Assembly: GCF_026341275.1 (NCBI RefSeq) | Contig: NZ_JAIFZO010000002.1 | Coordinates: 7,842,118-7,906,117 of the forward strand | Reading direction: 5' to 3' | DNA: 64,000 nt | Source: Streptomyces ortus | Lineage (GTDB): Bacteria; Actinomycetota; Actinomycetes; Streptomycetales; Streptomycetaceae | Shown: positions 49,763-58,536 of the stretch, piece by piece | Layout of the letters: each line of letters begins with the position of its first letter | How positions within the stretch are numbered: position 1 is the stretch's first letter | Notes under the pieces: model-generated | Database searches by the model: none | Told to the model about the DNA's origin: nothing | What the model saw: the letters and a program-made list of their open reading frames with translations, nothing else | Translations under genes and position numbers: made by a program

Positions 49763-50092
49763 ATGTCCGCGCTACCGCACGAGCCGAGCTCAGAGGCATC
49801 CTCGGACCCGTACGAGTTCGAGTTCGCCCAGGGCCCGCAGACGCTCGCCGAGCTGCGCACCGCGCTCGCGGAGATCAGGCCCGAGCTGCTGACCGCCTTC
49901 AACGCCCGGCTCGACGCGGCGACCTTCGGCTGGGACCACGACGAGGTCATCGCCAAGGCCCGCAGAACCGTGGCGTTCAAGAAGCGCGCCGCCGAGGCCG
50001 CCGCCGAGGCAGCCGCCCAGGAGGAGGCCGCCGGGGCGCAGCGGGTCGACGACCCGTGGGCCCACCTCGACGTACGGGACAGCACGCCGTGA
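49763..50092 (+). CDS. Small hypothetical protein, 109 residues
   Basis: Not recognised beyond actinobacterial small-protein style. Acidic N-terminus (PHEPSSEASSDPYEFEFAQ), a central helical part GPQTLAELRTALAEIRPELLTAFNARLDAATFGWDHDEVIAKARRTVAFKKRA, then an Ala/Glu helix. It might be an antitoxin-like or regulatory protein, but no partner gene is adjacent. ATG 49763 is chosen because GGAGG lies 8 nt upstream; an upstream in-frame ATG at 49733 lacks one. Convergent with meaB, ending 12 nt away. Confidence 0.75.
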   Translation: MSALPHEPSSEASSDPYEFEFAQGPQTLAELRTALAEIRPELLTAFNARLDAATFGWDHDEVIAKARRTVAFKKRAAEAAAEAAAQEEAAGAQRVDDPWAHLDVRDSTP

Positions 50093-50103
50093 CCCGCTGA
50101 CCG

Positions 50104-51102
50104 TCAGCCCTCGCCGTCGCCCGCCCCCGGGTCGTTGAACGCGCGCAGGATCCGCTCGGCGGCGAGCGTGGCCGTCAGCTCACCGCCCCGCACCTGCTCC
50201 TCCAGGCCGGGCGTGAGCGCGCGTACGGCCGGATCGGCGTGCAGACGGCCCAGCAGTTCGTCACGGACCATGGTCCAGGTCCAGTCGACCTGCTGATCCC
50301 GGCGCTTGGCGGCGAGCCGGCCCGTCGAGTCGAGCAGTGTGCGGTGCTGTTCGAGGCGTTCCCAGACGGTGTCCAGGCCGGCCGCTTCGCGGGCGCTGCA
50401 GCTCAGTACGGGCGGCGTCCAGGCCGCGTCCTTGCCGTGCATCAGCCGCAGGGCGCCCGCCAGTTCCCGCGCGGCGGCCTTGGCGTCGCGTTCGTGCGGC
50501 CCGTCCGCCTTGTTGACGGCGATCACGTCCGCGAGTTCCAGGACGCCCTTCTTGATGCCCTGGAGCTGGTCCCCGGTGCGGGCCAGGGTCAGCAGCAGGA
50601 AGGAGTCGACCATGTTCGCGACCGCGGTCTCCGACTGGCCGACGCCGACCGTCTCCACCAGCACCACGTCGTGGCCCGCGGCCTCCATGACGACGATCGA
50701 CTCGCGCGTCGCCTTCGCCACCCCGCCGAGGGTGCCGGCGGTGGGGGAGGGGCGGATGAAGGCCGCCGGGTCGACGGCCAGCCGCTCCATCCGCGTCTTG
50801 TCGCCCAGGATCGAACCGCCCGTACGGCTGGACGACGGGTCCACCGCCAGCACCGCCACCCGGTGCCCGAGCCCCGTCAGCATCGTGCCGAACGCGTCGA
50901 TGAACGTCGACTTACCGACCCCCGGCACCCCGCTGACGCCGATCCGCCGGGCCCGCCCGCTGTACGGAAGCAGCTCGGTCAGCAACTCCTGTGCCAGCGC
51001 GCGGTGCTGGGGCCTGGTGGACTCGACGAGCGTGATGGCGCGCGCGATCAGCGCCCGCTTCCCGTCGAGTACGCCCTTGACGTAGGTGTCGAGTCCGATC
51101 AC
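50104..51102 (-). CDS. meaB: Methylmalonyl-CoA mutase-associated GTPase MeaB
   Basis: 332 residues, G3E-family P-loop GTPase. Walker A GVSGVPGVGKSTFIDAFG, LAVDPSSSRTGGSILGDKTRMERLA, base-recognition NKAD, and VLVETVGVGQSE (switch II) are typical of MeaB/ArgK. It gates delivery of adenosylcobalamin to the mutase and protects or repairs it. The GTG start at 51102 overlaps the mutB stop (GTGA), so it is translationally coupled to its client. C-terminal dimerisation helices are complete. Confidence 0.94.
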   Translation of the reverse strand: MIGLDTYVKGVLDGKRALIARAITLVESTRPQHRALAQELLTELLPYSGRARRIGVSGVPGVGKSTFIDAFGTMLTGLGHRVAVLAVDPSSSRTGGSILGDKTRMERLAVDPAAFIRPSPTAGTLGGVAKATRESIVVMEAAGHDVVLVETVGVGQSETAVANMVDSFLLLTLARTGDQLQGIKKGVLELADVIAVNKADGPHERDAKAAARELAGALRLMHGKDAAWTPPVLSCSAREAAGLDTVWERLEQHRTLLDSTGRLAAKRRDQQVDWTWTMVRDELLGRLHADPAVRALTPGLEEQVRGGELTATLAAERILRAFNDPGAGDGEG

Positions 51103-53285
51103 AGGTCGTGCCCGAGGCCGGTCGAGAGCCGCTGGACGAGGTCGTACGCCGCGTCCGGGATCACCGTCCCGGGCGGGAACACGGCCGCCGCGCCCATCTC
51201 CAGCAGCGTCGGCACGTCCTGCGGCGGGATCACCCCGCCGACGACCACCATGATGTCCTCGCGGCCCTCCGCCGCCAGCTCCTCCCGCAGCGCCGGGACG
51301 AGCGTGAGGTGCCCGGCGGCCAGCGACGAGACGCCCACGACGTGCACGTCCGCCTCCACCGCCTGCCGGGCCACCTCGCCCGGGGTCTGGAACAGCGGGC
51401 CCACGTCGACGTCGAAACCGAGGTCCGCGAAGGCGGTCGCGATCACCTTCTGGCCGCGGTCGTGCCCGTCCTGGCCCATCTTGGCCACCAGGATGCGCGG
51501 CCGGCGGCCCTCGGCCTCCTCGAAGGAGTCCACGAGCGCACGGGTGCGGTCCACGGACGGGGACTCGCCTGCTTCGTTGCGGTACACACCGGCGATCGTA
51601 CGGATCTGGCCCGCGTGCCGCCCGTACACCTTCTCCAGCGCGTCCGAGATCTCCCCGACGGTGGCCTTGGCGCGGGCCGCGCGCACCGCCAGCTCCAGCA
51701 GGTTGCCCTCGCCGCCGGCCGCCCGGGTCAGCGCGTCGAGCGCGTCCCGGCACGCGCCCTCGTCGCGCTCGGCCCGCAGCCGCCGCAGCTTCTCGATCTG
51801 CCGGGCGCGCACGGAGGAGTTGTCGACCGTGAGGACGTCGATCTGCTCGTCGGTCTCCACGCGGTACTTGTTGACGCCGATCACCGGCTGGCGGCCCGAG
51901 TCGATCCGGGCCTGGGTGCGGGCCGCCGCCTCCTCGATACGCAGCTTCGGGATGCCCGCGTCGATGGCCTTGGCCATCCCGCCCGCCGCCTCGACCTCCT
52001 CGATGTGCTGCCAGGCCCGCCGCGCGAGGTCGTACGTCAGCTTCTCGACGTACGCGCTGCCGCCCCACGGGTCGATGACCCTGGTCGTGCCCGACTCCTG
52101 CTGGATCAGCAGCTGAGTGTTGCGGGCGATGCGCGCCGAGAAGTCGGTGGGCAGCGCGAGCGCCTCGTCGAGGGCGTTGGTGTGCAGCGACTGGGTGTGG
52201 CCCTGCGTCGCCGCCATCGCCTCCACACACGTACGCGTCACGTTGTTGAACACGTCCTGCGCGGTCAGCGACCAGCCCGAGGTCTGCGAATGGGTGCGCA
52301 GGGACAGGGACTTGGGATTCTGCGGGTCGAACTGCCGCACCAGCTTCGCCCACAGCAGGCGCGCCGCCCGCAGCTTGGCGACCTCCATGAAGAAGTTCAT
52401 GCCGATCGCCCAGAAGAACGACAGCCGCGGCGCGAACGCGTCCACGTCGAGGCCCACCTCACGGCCCGCCCGGATGTACTCGACACCGTCCGCGAGGGTG
52501 TAGGCCAGCTCCAGGTCGGCCGTCGCGCCCGCCTCCTGGATGTGGTAGCCGGAGATGGAGATCGAGTTGTAGCGCGGCATCCGCTGCGAGGTGTACGCGA
52601 AGATGTCGGAGATGATCCGCATCGACGGCTTCGGCGGATAGATGTAGGTGTTGCGGACCATGAACTCCTTGAGGATGTCGTTCTGGATGGTCCCGGCCAG
52701 CTTCTCCGGCGGTACGCCCTGCTCCTCCGCCGCCACGATGTACAGCGCGAGGACCGGCAGCACGGCGCCGTTCATCGTCATCGACACGGACATCCGGTCG
52801 AGCGGGATGCCGTCGAACAGCTGGCGCATGTCGAGGATGGAGTCGATGGCCACGCCCGCCATGCCGACGTCACCCGTCACCCGCGGGTGGTCGCTGTCGT
52901 AGCCGCGATGGGTCGGCAGGTCGAAGGCGACCGACAGACCCTTCTGGCCCGCGGCCAGGTTGCGCCGGTAGAAGGCGTTGGACTCCTCGGCCGTCGAGAA
53001 GCCCGCGTACTGGCGGATCGTCCAGGGCTGGTTGACGTACATCGTGGGGTACGGGCCGCGCAGGTACGGCGCGACGCCCGGGTACGTCTCCAGGAAGTCG
53101 AGGCCCTCCAGGTCGTGCCCGGTGTACAGCGGCTTGACCGCGATGCCCTCCGGGGTCTCCCAGAACGCCTCGTCGTTGCCGGTCGCCTGCTTGACGGCCG
53201 CACGCCATTCGTCGGCGCCGGTGTGCGGGTCGGAACCGGCGGTCGGGGTCCCGAGCTGGATCCCGGAGAAGTCGGGGATTCCCAT
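51099..53285 (-). CDS. mutB: Methylmalonyl-CoA mutase, large (B12-binding) subunit
   Basis: 728 residues. The (beta/alpha)8 substrate domain has YPTMYVNQPWTIRQYAGFSTAEESNAFYRRNL, SVAFDLPTHRGYDSDHP and SVSMTMNGAVLP. The C-terminal cobalamin domain has AKMGQDGHDRGQKVIATAFADLGFDVD, with the DxHxxG lower-axial His motif, and VGGVIPPQD. It interconverts (R)-methylmalonyl-CoA and succinyl-CoA. ATG 53285 shares a base with the mutA stop (TGATG). It feeds polyketide extender supply and propionate, valine or odd-chain metabolism. Confidence 0.97.
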   Translation of the reverse strand: MGIPDFSGIQLGTPTAGSDPHTGADEWRAAVKQATGNDEAFWETPEGIAVKPLYTGHDLEGLDFLETYPGVAPYLRGPYPTMYVNQPWTIRQYAGFSTAEESNAFYRRNLAAGQKGLSVAFDLPTHRGYDSDHPRVTGDVGMAGVAIDSILDMRQLFDGIPLDRMSVSMTMNGAVLPVLALYIVAAEEQGVPPEKLAGTIQNDILKEFMVRNTYIYPPKPSMRIISDIFAYTSQRMPRYNSISISGYHIQEAGATADLELAYTLADGVEYIRAGREVGLDVDAFAPRLSFFWAIGMNFFMEVAKLRAARLLWAKLVRQFDPQNPKSLSLRTHSQTSGWSLTAQDVFNNVTRTCVEAMAATQGHTQSLHTNALDEALALPTDFSARIARNTQLLIQQESGTTRVIDPWGGSAYVEKLTYDLARRAWQHIEEVEAAGGMAKAIDAGIPKLRIEEAAARTQARIDSGRQPVIGVNKYRVETDEQIDVLTVDNSSVRARQIEKLRRLRAERDEGACRDALDALTRAAGGEGNLLELAVRAARAKATVGEISDALEKVYGRHAGQIRTIAGVYRNEAGESPSVDRTRALVDSFEEAEGRRPRILVAKMGQDGHDRGQKVIATAFADLGFDVDVGPLFQTPGEVARQAVEADVHVVGVSSLAAGHLTLVPALREELAAEGREDIMVVVGGVIPPQDVPTLLEMGAAAVFPPGTVIPDAAYDLVQRLSTGLGHDL

Positions 53286-55093
53286 CAGGACACTCCCATA
53301 CGGTCGAGGGTGGCGGAGAGCACGGCGACGGCGTCGCAGCCCGCGAAGACGTACGCGTCGACATCCGGGTACTGCCCGGGGCGGCCGGCCAGGAACACGT
53401 GACGGGCCCCCGCGGCCCTGAGTGCCTGAGCCGTGCTCGCGGCCTGCTCCTCGTAGAGCGCGTCGCTGGAGCACAGACACGCCTCGGTGGCCCCGCTGTC
53501 CTCGAAGGCGCCCTCGGTGACGGGCTCGATGCCGCCGGCCTGGAGGAGGTTCGAGACGAAGGAGGTCCGTGCGGTGTGCGCGGCGGCCGGGCCGATGGAT
53601 GCCAGGTAGACGCGCGGCCGCGCCCCGGTGGCGGCGAGATGCGCGTCGGAGCGGGCCCGCAGCACCTCGAACGCCTCGTCGCGGCGCACCTTCGGGAGCC
53701 CGCCGGACGGTGGCTCGGGCGCGGGCTCACGCATCGGAACGCGCTCGCCGAGGTTCGGGAACTCGCTGACCCCGGTGATGGGTTCGCGGCGCTTCGCGAG
53801 CTTCGCGCCGCGCGCCTCCCAGGTCTTCGCCAGATCCTCGCCGAGACGGCCCGAACGCAGGGCCGCCGCCTGACCGCCGAGCCCCTCGATCCGCTGGAAG
53901 AACTCCCAGCCCGCGTGGGCGAGTTCGTCGGTGAGCCGCTCCACGTACCAGGAGCCGCCCGCAGGGTCGATCACCCGGGCCAGATGCGACTCCTCGACCA
54001 GGATCGTCGAGGTGTTGCGGGCGATACGACGGGCGAAGGCGTCCGGCAGCCCGAGGGCGTGGTCGAAGGGGAGCACGGTCACCGCGTCGGCGCCGCCCAC
54101 TCCGGCGGCGAGCGTGGCGATGGTCGTACGCAGCATGTTCACCCACGGATCGCGGCGCGACATCATCACCGGTGAGGTCACCGCGTGCTGCTTCTGCGCT
54201 CCCGCGCGCGGCGCCCCGCACACCTCGGTGACCCGCGCCCACAGCCGGCGCGCGGCGCGCAGCTTGGCGATGGTGAGGAACTGGTCCGCGGTGGCCGCGT
54301 ACCGGAACTCCAGCTGTTCGCAGGCCTGTTCGGTCGAGAGTGCCGCCTCGGTCAGTTCCCGCAGGTAGGCGACACCGGTCGCCAGGGAAGCGCCCAGTTC
54401 CTGCGCGGCCGAACCGCCCGCCTCGTGGTACGGCAGCGCGTCCACGGTCAGCGCCCGGAGCCCCGGATACTCCTCGGCGCACCGCCGCGCGAGGGCGGCG
54501 GCCGGTGCGAAGTCCAACGCCTGCCCGCTGCGCGCCTCGTAACCCAGCGGGTCCGCGCCGAGACTGCCGCGTGCCGCGTCCTTGGCGACGCCCCGCTCCT
54601 CGTACAGCCGCAGCAGTTCCCGCGCGGCCGGCTCGGTGTCACGTCCGGCGTCGAGGACGACGGGCGCCAGGTCGAGGAGGACGCCTTCGAGGGCTTGCGC
54701 GAGCGAGGCGACGGGGAAACCGCCCTCGCCGACGACCAGCCAGAGCGAGCTGACGCCGTTCTCCAGGTCCGCGAGGACCGCGGCACCGTCGGCGGTCGTG
54801 TGCCGCTGGCGTACGCCCCAGCCGCCGACGGTGTTCCCGTCGGGCCTGCCCCCTCGTACGAAGGGCGCGAAGCCGGGGAACCCGGGATCAGGGGCCTCGT
54901 CGTGCGCCGTGTACAGAGGCCGGGTGGCGAGCCCGTCCTCCAGCGCGGTGGACAGGGCTGCCTCCGCCGTCTCGTCCGAGACCTCCTTGCCCGACTTGTT
55001 CAGCACGCCCGCCACGAGGCGTCGCCACTGTTCATGTGTCGCGGAAGGAAACCCGGCGGCCAGCGAGAGCCCGTCGTTGGGCAGGACCGTCAT
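53285..55093 (-). CDS. mutA: Methylmalonyl-CoA mutase, small subunit
   Basis: 602 residues, shorter than MutB. It keeps the TIM-barrel (VGGWGVRQRHTT, LTVDALPYHEAGGSAAQELGASLATGVAYLREL, SRRDPWVNMLRTTIATLAAGVGGADAVTVLPFDHALG) and a degenerate cobalamin domain: RVYLASIGPAAAHTARTSFVSNLL replaces the DxHxxG motif, so it binds no B12, as usual for this subunit. First gene of mutA-mutB-meaB; the ribosome site is weak. Confidence 0.95.
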   Translation of the reverse strand: MTVLPNDGLSLAAGFPSATHEQWRRLVAGVLNKSGKEVSDETAEAALSTALEDGLATRPLYTAHDEAPDPGFPGFAPFVRGGRPDGNTVGGWGVRQRHTTADGAAVLADLENGVSSLWLVVGEGGFPVASLAQALEGVLLDLAPVVLDAGRDTEPAARELLRLYEERGVAKDAARGSLGADPLGYEARSGQALDFAPAAALARRCAEEYPGLRALTVDALPYHEAGGSAAQELGASLATGVAYLRELTEAALSTEQACEQLEFRYAATADQFLTIAKLRAARRLWARVTEVCGAPRAGAQKQHAVTSPVMMSRRDPWVNMLRTTIATLAAGVGGADAVTVLPFDHALGLPDAFARRIARNTSTILVEESHLARVIDPAGGSWYVERLTDELAHAGWEFFQRIEGLGGQAAALRSGRLGEDLAKTWEARGAKLAKRREPITGVSEFPNLGERVPMREPAPEPPSGGLPKVRRDEAFEVLRARSDAHLAATGARPRVYLASIGPAAAHTARTSFVSNLLQAGGIEPVTEGAFEDSGATEACLCSSDALYEEQAASTAQALRAAGARHVFLAGRPGQYPDVDAYVFAGCDAVAVLSATLDRMGVS

Positions 55094-55328
55094 GCTCGGA
55101 TGCTAGGACAGATTCCTCGAGTCACAGCAGAGGCGAAGCCTGTGACCTTGCCCTCGCGGCCTCGGTGACCTCCGCCTCACCGCCCGCGGAGCCACGCCCC
55201 CGACACCGCCACTCGTGTGACGCGGGCCACAGACGCACCGAGGAACCCGACTCGCGGCCGACCCGACTACTGAGGCGGTTCGGCGCGCTCCCGGCGACGC
55301 CGTACGACGTGACCTGGAGACGCGGTTG

Positions 55329-55622
55329 ATGGACGAGCCCCGGCAGACCCCCGCCACCGGTGTGGCCCCGCTGCTGAGAAGAGCGGTACCCCCGCCGGCC
55401 CTCTGCGGCTTCTTCCTGCTGCTGGCCCTCCTCTTCACGGTCTCCTGGGCCGCCGGAGCGTCCGTGGGCCCGGTCGCACCCGCGATGCACGGCTCGACCG
55501 GTACGGCCGGTACCGGTACGGGCCCCGGCAACGGAGGGGCCGACGACATGGGGGACAGCGGCGATACGGGGGACGGCGGCGGCATGGGCGATATGGGCGA
55601 CACGCACGAGGGAGACCGCTGA
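55329..55622 (+). CDS. Small membrane protein with Gly/Asp/Met-rich tail at head of the copper operon
   Basis: 97 residues. One TM segment (PPPALCGFFLLLALLFTVSWAAGASVG, about 23-48) and a low-complexity exterior tail GTGTGPGNGGADDMGDSGDTGDGGGMGDMGDTHEG. The Met/Asp/His-rich tail could bind copper weakly. Not a recognised family. The stop overlaps the P-type ATPase ATG (TGATG), so both are co-translated. GGAGA lies about 10 nt before ATG 55329; a TTG at 55326 is also possible. Confidence 0.65.
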   Translation: MDEPRQTPATGVAPLLRRAVPPPALCGFFLLLALLFTVSWAAGASVGPVAPAMHGSTGTAGTGTGPGNGGADDMGDSGDTGDGGGMGDMGDTHEGDR

Positions 55623-57997
55623 TGGGCGCGGAACCGGTGACCACCCTGGTCACCACCGATCTGACCGTCGGCGGGATGACCTGCGCGGCCTGCGTGAACC
55701 GGGTGGAGAAGAAGCTGGGCAGACTGGAAGGGGTCACGGCGACCGTCAACCTGGCCACCGGAAGGGCCCGGGTGACCCATCCGGCGGGCATCGGCCCCGG
55801 CGAACTCGTCGCGACCGTGGAGAAGGCCGGATTCACCGCCGCCCTGCCGGAACCGCCCAGGAGCGAACAGCCGGAAACGACGGGCGACGGAGGCACGGGC
55901 GGCGACGGTACGGACGACGACGGTGCCGGGGAGGCGAGGTCCGCGCGCGACCGGCTGATCGTCACGGCCCTGCTCTCCCTGCCCGTACTCGTCCTGTCGA
56001 TGGCGCCCGCCCTGCAGTTCCGCAACTGGCAGTGGCTGTGCTTCGCCCTCACCGCGCCCGTCGCCGTGTGGAGCTCCTGGCCGTTCCACACCCGCGCGGT
56101 ACGAGGGCTGCGGCACTCCGCCGCGACGATGGACACCCTGGTGTCGCTGGGCGTGCTGGCCTCCTTCTCCTGGTCTGCGTACGCGCTCTTCCTCGGCGGG
56201 GCCGGCGATCCCGGGATGCGGATGCCGTTCACGCTCGTACCCTCCGTCGCGGACGGCGTCCCGCACGTCTACCTCGAAGCGGCGGTCGCCGTACCGCTGT
56301 TCGTCCTGGCGGGCCGCTTCCTGGAGGCGAGGGCCCGGCGCGGGACCGGGGCGGCGCTGCGATCGCTGGCAGGCCTCGCCGCCAAGGAGGTGGCGGTCCG
56401 CGTCGACGGCACCGAACGGCTCGTCCCCATCGCGCGGCTGCGGACCGGCCAGGTCTTCGTGGTGCGGCCGGGGGAGCGGTTCGCCACCGACGGGAAGGTG
56501 ACGGAGGGCAGCTCCGCGGTGGATCTGTCCCTGGTCACCGGCGAGGCCGAGCCGATCGAGGTCGGGCCGGGTTCGGCCGTGGTCGGCGGGGCCGTCAACT
56601 CCGGCGGGCTGCTGCTCGTACGGGCCACGGCCGTCGGCGCGGACACCCAGCTCGCCCGTATCACCCGGCTGGTCACCGAGGCGCAGACCGGCAAGGCGCG
56701 CGCCCAGCGGCTCGCCGACACGGTGGCCGGTGTGTTCGTACCCGTCGTGCTGGCGCTGGCCGTGACCACCCTGGGGTTCTGGCTGGGCGCCGGGGCCGAC
56801 GCGCAGGCCGCCGTCACCGCGTGCGTGGCCGTCCTGGTCGTGGCCTGCCCCTGTGCGCTGGGCCTCGCCACGCCGACCGCGCTGATGGCCGCGACCGGCC
56901 GGGGCGCCCAGCTCGGCGTCCTCGTCACCGGCCCGCAGGCCCTGGAGGGGCTGCGGCACGTCGACGTCGTCGTCCTGGACAAGACGGGCACGCTGACCTC
57001 CGGCCGTATGAGCGTCACCGCGGTCACCGCCGTGCCGGACGGACTCGGCAGGGACGCGGTGCTGCGGCTGGCGGGGGCCGTGGAGCAGGGCTCGGAACAT
57101 CCGCTCGGCCGGGCCGTCGCCGCGTACGCGCGGCGGGAGCCGGCCGCCGGTCGACGGCGGCCGGGAGTTCCGCGGGCGATCGATGTCGACCAGTCCGGAG
57201 TGCCTGGGCCGGCTGGAGTGTCTGCGGTGCCTGGACTCCCTGGGGTGAGCGAGTTCAGCGCCCTGCCGGGGCGGGGCGTGCGCGGCCGGGTCGAGGGGCG
57301 GCTCGTCGAAGTCCTCGCCCCGGACGACGCACTGCCCGCCGCGCTCGCGGACGCCCTGGCGGCGGCCGAAGCCGCCGCCCACACGCCCGTCGTGGTCCGG
57401 GTCGACGGCACGGTCGAAGCCCTGATCGCGCTCGGCGACGTCGTACGGCCCGGGAGCTACCGGGCCGTCGAGCGGCTGCGCCACCTCGGAGTGCGCCCCG
57501 TGCTCGCGACCGGCGACCGGCAGGCGCCCGCCGCGGCCGTCGCCGCCGCCCTGCGCATCGACGAGGTGCACGCCCGCCGCACGCCCGAGGACAAGGCCGA
57601 TCTCGTACAGGACCTGCGGAAGGAGGGCTACCGGGTCGCGGTCGTCGGCGACGGGGTGAACGACGCCGCCGCGCTGGCCGGTGCCGACCTGGGCATCGCC
57701 ATGGGCAGCGGCACCGACGTGGCCATCGGGGCCGCCGACGTCACCCTGGTGCGCGGCGGCGTCGAGGCCCTCGCGGACGCGATCCTGCTCGCCCGGCGCA
57801 CGCTGGGCACCATCCGCGTCAACCTCGTCTGGGCCTTCGGCTACAACGCCGTCACCGTGCCGCTCGCCATGGTCGGCCTGCTGAATCCGATGCTCGCCGC
57901 GGCGGCCATGTCGGCCAGCTCGGTGCTGGTCGTCGCCAACAGCCTGCGCCTGCGCGCCTGGCAGCCCTCGCCCGCGGCCCGGAGGCGTACCCGATGA
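55622..57997 (+). CDS. Copper-translocating P1B-type ATPase (CopA/CtpA-CtpB-like)
   Basis: 791 residues. N-terminal HMA domain with GGMTCAAC (18-25, Cys21 and Cys24), eight TM segments, Cu+ site CPC in VVACPCALGLATPTALMA, phosphorylation DKTGTLTSG, SEHPLG histidine-proline motif, VVGDGVNDAAALAGADLGIAMG hinge. These define a Cu+-ATPase. Between HP and the nucleotide site is a Pro/Gly/Val-rich insert of about 45 residues (RRPGVPRAIDVDQ...). It could supply copper to exported enzymes or detoxify; the presence of a single HMA and the locus context resembles mycobacterial CtpA/CtpB. Overlaps both neighbours by 1-4 nt. Confidence 0.93.
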   Translation: MGAEPVTTLVTTDLTVGGMTCAACVNRVEKKLGRLEGVTATVNLATGRARVTHPAGIGPGELVATVEKAGFTAALPEPPRSEQPETTGDGGTGGDGTDDDGAGEARSARDRLIVTALLSLPVLVLSMAPALQFRNWQWLCFALTAPVAVWSSWPFHTRAVRGLRHSAATMDTLVSLGVLASFSWSAYALFLGGAGDPGMRMPFTLVPSVADGVPHVYLEAAVAVPLFVLAGRFLEARARRGTGAALRSLAGLAAKEVAVRVDGTERLVPIARLRTGQVFVVRPGERFATDGKVTEGSSAVDLSLVTGEAEPIEVGPGSAVVGGAVNSGGLLLVRATAVGADTQLARITRLVTEAQTGKARAQRLADTVAGVFVPVVLALAVTTLGFWLGAGADAQAAVTACVAVLVVACPCALGLATPTALMAATGRGAQLGVLVTGPQALEGLRHVDVVVLDKTGTLTSGRMSVTAVTAVPDGLGRDAVLRLAGAVEQGSEHPLGRAVAAYARREPAAGRRRPGVPRAIDVDQSGVPGPAGVSAVPGLPGVSEFSALPGRGVRGRVEGRLVEVLAPDDALPAALADALAAAEAAAHTPVVVRVDGTVEALIALGDVVRPGSYRAVERLRHLGVRPVLATGDRQAPAAAVAAALRIDEVHARRTPEDKADLVQDLRKEGYRVAVVGDGVNDAAALAGADLGIAMGSGTDVAIGAADVTLVRGGVEALADAILLARRTLGTIRVNLVWAFGYNAVTVPLAMVGLLNPMLAAAAMSASSVLVVANSLRLRAWQPSPAARRRTR

Positions 57998-58518
57998 CCG
58001 AACGGCAGTCCCCCTGGCGGCCGACGCGCCGTCGGCTCACCGACACCCTGCTCGCCGCCCTCGCGCCCGTCGCCGTGTCCGTCCTCGCCCTCGGCGGTCT
58101 GAGTATCTGGACCGTCCTCGGCAACGCGGGCGGCCCGGCCCGGATCACGGTCACCGGCGGACGCCTGTTCCTGCCCACCGGCGACACCCCGGAGACGGCG
58201 GCCTTCTTCCGGATCACCAACACGGGTGGCTCGGCGGACCGGCTGCTCAAAGTGACGGCCGCCGGGACCGACGGTGCCACCCGCCTCAGCCGCCATCGCA
58301 TGACCGGCGCCCGTTCGGCCTCCGCGCGGACGGTGACCTCGGTCCCGGTGGCGGCCGGCGACAGCATCGCCATGTCCCCGGACAGCCTCGACGTGATCGT
58401 GCCCGCGAACCCTGACTGGGAGATCGGCGACCTCGTGACGTTCACCCTGCACTTCGAGCGCGGCGGGGCCGTACGGAGCGTCGCGGTCGTGGACCGGCCC
58501 GGCCAGGGAGGGACGTGA
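57994..58518 (+). CDS. Membrane-anchored PCu(A)C-like copper chaperone, degenerate metal site
   Basis: 174 residues. N-terminal TM (LLAALAPVAVSVLALGGLSIWTVL, about 19-43) with a cupredoxin-like PCu(A)C fold: RITVTGGRLFLPTGDTPETAAFFRITNTGGSADRLLKVTAAG, then SVPVAAGDSIAMSPDSLDVIVPANPDWEIGDLVTFTLHFERGGAV. The first ligand block has RHRM, but the usual second HxM (PGGxHxML) is replaced by PDSLDVIV, so copper binding may be altered. Exported, membrane-attached. ATG overlaps the ATPase stop (ATGA); product of the same operon. Confidence 0.75.
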   Translation: MTERQSPWRPTRRRLTDTLLAALAPVAVSVLALGGLSIWTVLGNAGGPARITVTGGRLFLPTGDTPETAAFFRITNTGGSADRLLKVTAAGTDGATRLSRHRMTGARSASARTVTSVPVAAGDSIAMSPDSLDVIVPANPDWEIGDLVTFTLHFERGGAVRSVAVVDRPGQGGT

Positions 58519-58536
58519 CCGCCGGATGAGGCCGTC

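Noticed and set aside
55094..55328. SigC-type promoter before the copper ATPase operon
   Set aside because: No SSSAAT element occurs on the plus strand in this spacer.
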